From Metamycoplasmataceae bacterium (GTDB lineage Bacteria > Bacillota_I > Bacilli_A > Mycoplasmatales > Metamycoplasmataceae): 15,319 bases of DNA. The stretch is from NCBI GenBank assembly GCA_029942215.1, contig JAOZTM010000007.1:1-15319 (forward strand). The letters are read 5' to 3'. A model generated the notes under the pieces. That model did no database searches. It saw only the letters and a list, made by a program, of their open reading frames with translations, and was not told the origin of the DNA. Shown here piece by piece: positions 11,277-15,319 of this stretch; within the stretch, counting starts at the first letter, position 1, and every line of letters starts with the position of its first letter. The position numbers were made by a program, and so were the translations under genes.

Positions 11277-12044
11277 ATGTCTAGAAAAATAGTAATAGTA
11301 GGAAATTGAAAAATGAACAAAACACCAAGTGAAGCTAAAGCTTTCATGAAGCAAATGGTTAAACTTGTTACAAAGAACGAATCAAAGATTAACGGAGTTA
11401 AATATGGAATTGCTTCACCATCTGTAGATATCGCAACAGTTAAAGAATTCAAAACAACAGGAATGATCGTTGCAGCTGAAAACTTTAATGAAAATACAAA
11501 CGGAGCATACACAGGAGAACTATCAGCAGCAATGATTAAAGCAGCAGGTGCTAACGCAGTTGTTATTGGTCACTCTGAAAGAAGAGCTATGTATAACGAA
11601 ACTGATAAATCAGTAAACGCTAAAACAGTAGTTGCTTTAGAAAACAAATTACTTCCAATCGTATGTATGGGAGAAACACTAGAAGAAAGAAAAGCTAAGA
11701 AATGAAAAGCAGTTGTTAAGAAACAATTTACAGCAGCTCTTAAAGGACTTACTTCAGCAGAAGTGGCTAAAGTAGTTATAGCTTATGAACCTATCTGAGC
11801 AATCGGTACAGGTGTTACTGCTTCAGCAGAAGAAGCACAAGAAGTATGTAAATACATTAGAGGACTTGCTGCTAAATCATTTGATCAAGCAACAGCAAAC
11901 AAACTAATTATTCAATATGGTGGATCAGTTAAACCTGAGAACGTAGCAGAACTAATGGGACAAGCAGACATTGATGGAGCCTTAGTTGGTGGAGCATCAT
12001 TAGAAGCTGAATCATTCGTTAAATTATTAACACTAAACAAATAA
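11277..12044 (+). CDS. tpiA: Triosephosphate isomerase
   Basis: Interconverts dihydroxyacetone phosphate and glyceraldehyde 3-phosphate in glycolysis, as a dimeric TIM barrel in the cytosol. The 255-residue length is normal. Three TGA codons (11307, 11703 and 11796) are read as Trp, including the conserved Trp of NWKMN and of AYEPIWAIGTG. Catalytic residues are in place: Lys12 (NWKMN), His99 (GHSERR) and Glu171 (AYEPIW). The phosphate-binding segments IQYGGSVK and GALVGGASL complete the barrel. The ATG at 11277 is preceded by AAAAGGAG. A standard-code reading would lose the first residues including Lys12. The TAA stop is embedded in the terminator stem. Confidence 0.98.
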
Positions 12045-12061
12045 GCAATCGCTTATTTTTT
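12039..12061 (+). terminator. Terminator containing the tpiA stop codon
   Basis: AAATAAGC (12039-12046) pairs over eight bases with GCTTATTT (12051-12058) around AATC, followed by T's to 12061. The TAA stop (12042-12044) is in the 5' arm, and the last sense codon is also in the stem. The same eight-base stem recurs at the end of the gene at 12881-13198. Confidence 0.85.
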
Positions 12062-12064
12062 ATT

Positions 12065-12070
12065 TATAAT
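12065..12070 (+). promoter_or_regulatory. -10 box giving a predicted leaderless transcript
   Basis: TATAAT is followed by six bases and then the ATG at 12077, so the standard initiation distance puts the transcript start exactly on the start codon. The six bases (TTGAAT) contain no ribosome binding site. The upstream sequence is the T-rich tail of the tpiA terminator, with no -35. Confidence 0.7.
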
Positions 12071-12076
12071 TTGAAT

Positions 12077-12841
12077 ATGACTAAACTAAAAGAAAACTCA
12101 ATTGGTGGATATACAATAAGATCATTTACATGATTACTTTTATTTGGTGGGTTCGTTTTCGGACTTGCTTTTATAGTTACATCTCAAATTGGATTATCAA
12201 CTCTAGATACATTCGCTACTCCATTTAGATTACTAACAGGAGTGTCAGATACAACCTTGTATGGAAAAGCTTTCTTGATGCCTATTGGAATCACAATGAT
12301 CTTAATCGCAATTGCTATTCATTATAAGATGAATAAGAAAGTGAGATTAGATTATGTATTAGCTTTAATTCCTATTATTGTTTTAGGATTCACTTTTGAT
12401 TTCATATTGAAGATTCCATTCTTTGCTCAACAAATGAATTTCAATATCGCTGCGACTCCAAGCCCATTATCTGAAAATCCTATGAGTATTCTTTATGCAT
12501 TAATAGGTTTTGTTCTTTATGTTTTCACTCTTGGTGCAATGAGCGCAATGAAGATTGCTCCTAATTCATACGTGATGCTCGTGAGTGAAATCGCGCTATT
12601 AAAAAAGAAAGAATACAAAACTATCCAATGAATAATAGATGGCGTGTTTGTTATAGTAGGTTTTATATTCCTTACAATAGCGATTTCAATAGGGCAATCT
12701 GATAACGCACATCAATTACAATGATGAAAGCTTTTAAAGATATTTGGACCTCTAACAATTCTACTTGTGTTAACACAAGGGTACTTAATAAACCTATCAT
12801 TCAAGGGTTCTGAAAAGCTTGTCAAATACACATTCGTATAA
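12077..12841 (+). CDS. Multi-pass membrane protein of unknown function, possibly YczE/YitT-like
   Basis: The 254-residue product contains TGA-encoded Trp at 12131, 12629, 12722 and 12725. About six hydrophobic segments are visible, near residues 18-36, 66-84, 94-114, 135-157, 186-206 and 222-241, with a basic N terminus that suggests it faces the cytosol. The first half (a Gly/Phe-rich first helix, then SQIGLSTLDTF, then a second helix) resembles the layout of the YczE/YitT membrane family, where a related G-x-S-x-x-D motif follows the first helix. This is a tentative pattern match, and that family has no firmly known function. A TGATGA pair encodes WW just before the last helix. The gene lies between tpiA and gpmI, so a role near glycolysis or sugar uptake is possible but unsupported. 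It ends without a hairpin. Confidence 0.75.
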
Positions 12842-12848
12842 TTTTTGC

Positions 12849-12854
12849 TATAAT
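12849..12854 (+). promoter_or_regulatory. Extended -10 box of the small membrane-protein gene
   Basis: TGC precedes TATAAT (12849-12854), the same nine-base string as at 8936-8944. A second TATAAT at 12837-12842 overlaps the stop codon of the upstream gene, giving tandem boxes 12 bases apart. Initiation near 12861 would give a 20-nt leader carrying AAAGGAGA (12869-12876). No terminator separates this site from the upstream gene. Confidence 0.62.
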
Positions 12855-12880
12855 GGTTAGACACTATGAAAGGAGAAATT

Positions 12881-13198
12881 ATGAATTTATCAAAAACAAG
12901 TTTAGCTAAATACGGAGTTATTGCTGGTCTTGCATTCATCGTTTTATTTATACTTTCAATGGTATTTAAGAACCACGGAAGCAGCATTATGCACTGAGTA
13001 TTCTGAATACCTACAGTAATCGTTTGAATCTTTGCAGTTGTAATAGGAATACTTATTATCGTTGAAGCTCTTAAAGAAACAGCTAAAACTAAACCACAAT
13101 GATGAATACTGTTCTTAATCGGCGGTATCATGTTAATAATCTTCCCAGTTATTGGAGCAATATTATTATTCATCTCATTGGTTACAAATCTTAAATAA
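12881..13198 (+). CDS. Small three-helix membrane protein, unknown function
   Basis: The gene is visible only under code 4. Five TGA codons (12995, 13004, 13025, 13100 and 13103) encode Trp in a 105-residue product. The start follows AAAGGAGA with normal spacing. Hydrophobic segments lie near residues 11-29, 38-64 and 74-104, the last long enough to be two short helices. A Lys/Thr-rich loop (KETAKTKPQ) precedes a WW pair at residues 74-75. I do not recognise the family. A strong ribosome binding site, its own extended -10 box and a terminator starting at the stop show it is a real, separately expressed gene. Its place before gpmI in the glycolytic cluster says little about function. Confidence 0.8.
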
Positions 13199-13218
13199 GC
13201 AAATGCTTATTTTTTTTT
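13193..13218 (+). terminator. Terminator containing the stop codon of the small membrane-protein gene
   Basis: AAATAAGC (13193-13200) pairs with GCTTATTT (13205-13212) around AAAT, followed by T's to 13218. The TAA stop (13196-13198) lies in the 5' arm. The stem is identical to that at the end of tpiA. Confidence 0.87.
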
Positions 13219-13229
13219 GCCTTTTTTTA

Positions 13230-13235
13230 TATAAT
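13230..13235 (+). promoter_or_regulatory. -10 box of gpmI
   Basis: TATAAT follows a T-rich run. Initiation near 13242 would give a leader of about 13 nt that holds GAGGAA (13247-13252), the ribosome binding site for the ATG at 13255. No -35 is visible. Confidence 0.65.
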
Positions 13236-13254
13236 TTATTGGAAACGAGGAATT

Positions 13255-14757
13255 ATGAAAAAACCAGTAGTGTTGACAATCATAGATGGATTAGGTTTAG
13301 ACAAAGGAACAACAGCTAATGCTTTCAAGCTTGCTAAGACACCTTTACTAGACGAACTGATGAATGATTACCCAAATACAAGACTTACAGCCTCAGGGCA
13401 AACAGTAGGACTTCCTGATGGACAAATAGGAAATTCAGAAGTTGGACATCTTAATATTGGATCAGGAACAATTGTTTATACTGGCCTGTCTTTAATAAGC
13501 GAAGCTATAAAGAATGGATCATTCTATAAGAATGAGGCTTTCCTATCTTCTATTGAAAACGCTAAAACTAATAACTCGACAATTCACTTAATGGGATTAC
13601 TTTCACCAGGTGGAGTTCACTCTTTAGAAACTCACCTTTTTGAAATCCTTAAATTACTAAATGATGAAGGAATCAAGAACGTAACAGTTCATGCTTTTAC
13701 TGATGGAAGAGATGTTGCTCCAAGATCTGTAAAGTCATCTTTAACAAAGTTAATGGATGTCCTTAACAAGTATGGATACAATCTTGGTTCAATTCAAGGA
13801 AGACTATATGCAATGGATAGAGATGCAATGTTTGAGAAAACAGAAAAAGCATTTGAAACTATCAAAGGAAATTCATCAAATAGTTTTGCTGATCCTATTG
13901 AGTATATTGATTCTCAATATAGTAAAGATCTTAATGATGAATTTATTGAACCTGCAATTAACTCAAACGATTCAATTAAATTCTTAGCTGATAAAGATTC
14001 AATCATCTTCTTCAACTTCCGTCCTGATAGAGCAAGACAACTTGCACATCTATTCGTTGGTTCAAAGTTATACGAGAACAAACCAGCTAATCCTGTAAAT
14101 GATATTCATTTAACAATCATGATGCCTTACGAAGGTATTACAGCTAATGTTGCATTTGATTCAATGAAACTAGAGAATACTTTAGGTTCAGTTGTTTCTG
14201 AAGCTGGACTGAAACAAATCAGAATTGCTGAAACTCAAAAGTATGCTCACGTTACATTCTTCATGGATGGAGGAGTTGATATCGAACTTGATGGAGCTAA
14301 GAGAATTCTTATTCCTTCAAAGAAGATTGATGACTTTTCACAATCTCCTGAGATGTCTGCATTAGAAATTACAGAGAAGTTAATTCCTGAATTAGCTAAT
14401 GTTGATTTAGTAATTATGAATTATGCTAATCCAGACATGGTTGGACATACTGGTAATTTAGAAGCTACTATTAAAGCAGTTGAGATTATTGACGGTGAGC
14501 TTACTAAATTAAAAGCTGCAGTTGATTCACTTGGTGGAGTTATGTTCATAACTGCAGATCACGGGAATGCTGAAATAATGGCAGACGAAAATAACAACGT
14601 TGTCACTAAACATACAACAAGTGATGTTCCCTTTATCTCTACAGATAAAGACATAGAACTAACTGAAGGATCACTTGTAAATATAGCGCCAACAATACTT
14701 AGTTACTTAGGACTTGAGATCCCTTCTTCAATGGACCACAAATCTCTAATTAAGTAA
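13255..14757 (+). CDS. gpmI: Phosphoglycerate mutase, 2,3-bisphosphoglycerate-independent
   Basis: Converts 3-phosphoglycerate to 2-phosphoglycerate in the cytosol through a phosphoserine intermediate, normally with two Mn ions. It belongs to the alkaline phosphatase superfamily. The 500-residue length is typical. The metal ligand Asp11 (IIDGLG) and the nucleophile Ser61 (GNSEVGH) are present, as are TDGRD, FNFRPDRARQ, the C-terminal metal motif MVGHTGN and TADHGN. The protein has no Trp at all, so the frame is open under either code. A segment that often reads RWDRT in this family is MFEKT here. The start follows GAGGAA. It acts directly after Pgk in the pathway. No terminator follows; the lipoprotein promoter begins within ten bases. 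Confidence 0.98.
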   Translation: MKKPVVLTIIDGLGLDKGTTANAFKLAKTPLLDELMNDYPNTRLTASGQTVGLPDGQIGNSEVGHLNIGSGTIVYTGLSLISEAIKNGSFYKNEAFLSSIENAKTNNSTIHLMGLLSPGGVHSLETHLFEILKLLNDEGIKNVTVHAFTDGRDVAPRSVKSSLTKLMDVLNKYGYNLGSIQGRLYAMDRDAMFEKTEKAFETIKGNSSNSFADPIEYIDSQYSKDLNDEFIEPAINSNDSIKFLADKDSIIFFNFRPDRARQLAHLFVGSKLYENKPANPVNDIHLTIMMPYEGITANVAFDSMKLENTLGSVVSEAGLKQIRIAETQKYAHVTFFMDGGVDIELDGAKRILIPSKKIDDFSQSPEMSALEITEKLIPELANVDLVIMNYANPDMVGHTGNLEATIKAVEIIDGELTKLKAAVDSLGGVMFITADHGNAEIMADENNNVVTKHTTSDVPFISTDKDIELTEGSLVNIAPTILSYLGLEIPSSMDHKSLIK

Positions 14758-14764
14758 CTTGGTA

Positions 14765-14770
14765 TATAAT
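14765..14770 (+). promoter_or_regulatory. -10 box of the lipoprotein gene
   Basis: TATAAT starts eight bases after the gpmI stop. Initiation near 14777 would give a leader of about 17 nt with AAAGGGG (14782-14788) as the ribosome binding site. No homopolymer tract or other switch is visible in the promoter, and no clear -35 is seen. Confidence 0.65.
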
Positions 14771-14793
14771 AGTATTAAATCAAAGGGGTTAAA

Positions 14794-15319
14794 ATGAAAA
14801 AATTATTATTAGGATTAGGAACAGTAGCGGCAGTAGTTGCTCCTGTTACAGCAGTTGTTGCATGTGGATCTACAAGTAGACCACCAGCATATGGAAGAGT
14901 TATAACTGCTTATAGTACAGACGAAGCAACTTCAACTTTTAATAGTTTCACTATTGATCTAACTGCATTTGAATTTCAATCAGAAATGAAAGAATATGGA
15001 TTCGATCAAGACGCGAAGATCTTTTATGATTTGAATGCAACTTCTACACCTTCTACACCTTCTACACCTACTGGAATCAAAATTGATGCGTCTACTAAGA
15101 TTTCTATAATAGTCCCTGATGGAGATAGAACTAAAACAGTTTCTAAAGACTGAACAGATGTAATGGCATACTTTAATTCGCTAGCATCAAATAATGCTTC
15201 ATCTTCACAGACTACACCAGCTACAACAACTACAGCTACAACAACTGGAACTACTACATCAGCTGGAACTGCCGCTGCATCACCAACAGCACAAGCTAAC
15301 GTTGTTGGGTTTACTGAAT
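14794..15319 (+). CDS. Surface lipoprotein, 3'-truncated by window edge
   Basis: The visible 175 codons begin with a mycoplasma-type lipoprotein signal: MKK, a hydrophobic stretch, and the lipobox VVAC with the predicted lipidated cysteine at residue 24. This would leave the mature protein anchored on the outer face of the membrane. A folded-looking region follows (about residues 30-83), then an STP repeat linker from residue 84, then a further short domain with one TGA-encoded Trp at 15151. A long Thr/Ala/Ser-rich stretch begins near 15200. I do not recognise a family beyond the signal. Such low-complexity linkers are common in size-variable mycoplasma surface proteins. The gene runs off the window in frame. 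Confidence 0.85.
15043..15069 (+). repeat. Three tandem copies of TCTACACCT (Ser-Thr-Pro)
   Basis: The nine-base unit occurs three times without mismatch (15043-15051, 15052-15060 and 15061-15069), in frame. Gain or loss of a unit by slipped-strand pairing would change protein length without shifting the frame. Confidence 0.92.
15218..15246 (+). repeat. 15-base period repeat in the Thr/Ala-rich region
   Basis: CAGCTACAACAACT occurs at 15218-15231 and again at 15233-15246, a period of 15 bases that keeps the frame. The surrounding sequence is built from ACA, ACT and GCT codons and is prone to further slippage. Confidence 0.8.

Noticed and set aside
12712..13173. Minus-strand open frame opposite the two membrane genes
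   Set aside because: It has no ribosome binding site or promoter. The plus strand has two well-formed genes with start and stop signals here.
13757..13987. Alternative plus-strand frame within gpmI
   Set aside because: It is an out-of-frame shadow; the gpmI frame is continuous and carries all family motifs.

Overview
The window comes from a mollicute (mycoplasma-type bacterium) that reads TGA as tryptophan. Eight of the ten protein genes contain in-frame TGA codons, usually at positions where the family has Trp. I count 29 TGA and no TGG Trp codons across the window. The DNA is AT-rich and intergenic gaps are short. Most transcription units begin with a clear TATAAT box, usually without a recognisable -35 element, and end in a small U-tailed hairpin. 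The lipoprotein signal peptide and the variant zinc knuckle of RpoC look most like the hominis-type mycoplasmas, but the species cannot be fixed from the window.

Bases 1-4,000 and on to 8,933 hold ribosome stalk and RNA polymerase genes. The 3' part of rplJ (L10, with an unusual 74-residue acidic tail) is followed by rplL (L7/L12) and a terminator. rpoB then has its own promoter and a structured leader, and overlaps rpoC by one base. RpoB and RpoC are full length once TGA is read as Trp.

Bases 8,934-9,973 hold a PHP-type metallophosphoesterase gene that appears to be transcribed without a leader. It converges on two minus-strand tRNA genes, tRNA-Trp(CCA) and tRNA-Leu(CAA), separated by 3 nt.

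Bases 9,947-15,319 form a lower-glycolysis neighbourhood: pgk, tpiA, two membrane-protein genes of unknown role (254 and 105 aa), gpmI (cofactor-independent phosphoglycerate mutase), and the 5' part of a surface lipoprotein gene with in-frame tandem repeats. Pgk, TpiA and GpmI act close together in glycolysis, the main ATP source of many mycoplasmas. Each gene here seems to have its own -10 box, so this is a cluster of short transcription units rather than one operon.

Most notable are the tRNA-Trp(CCA) gene in a window with no UGG codon, the matching A31-C39 mismatch in both tRNAs, terminator stems that contain the stop codon at four gene ends, two apparently leaderless genes, and the L10 acidic tail. 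I see no CRISPR array, insertion sequence, phage gene or replication origin. No intergenic gap exceeds 300 bases.
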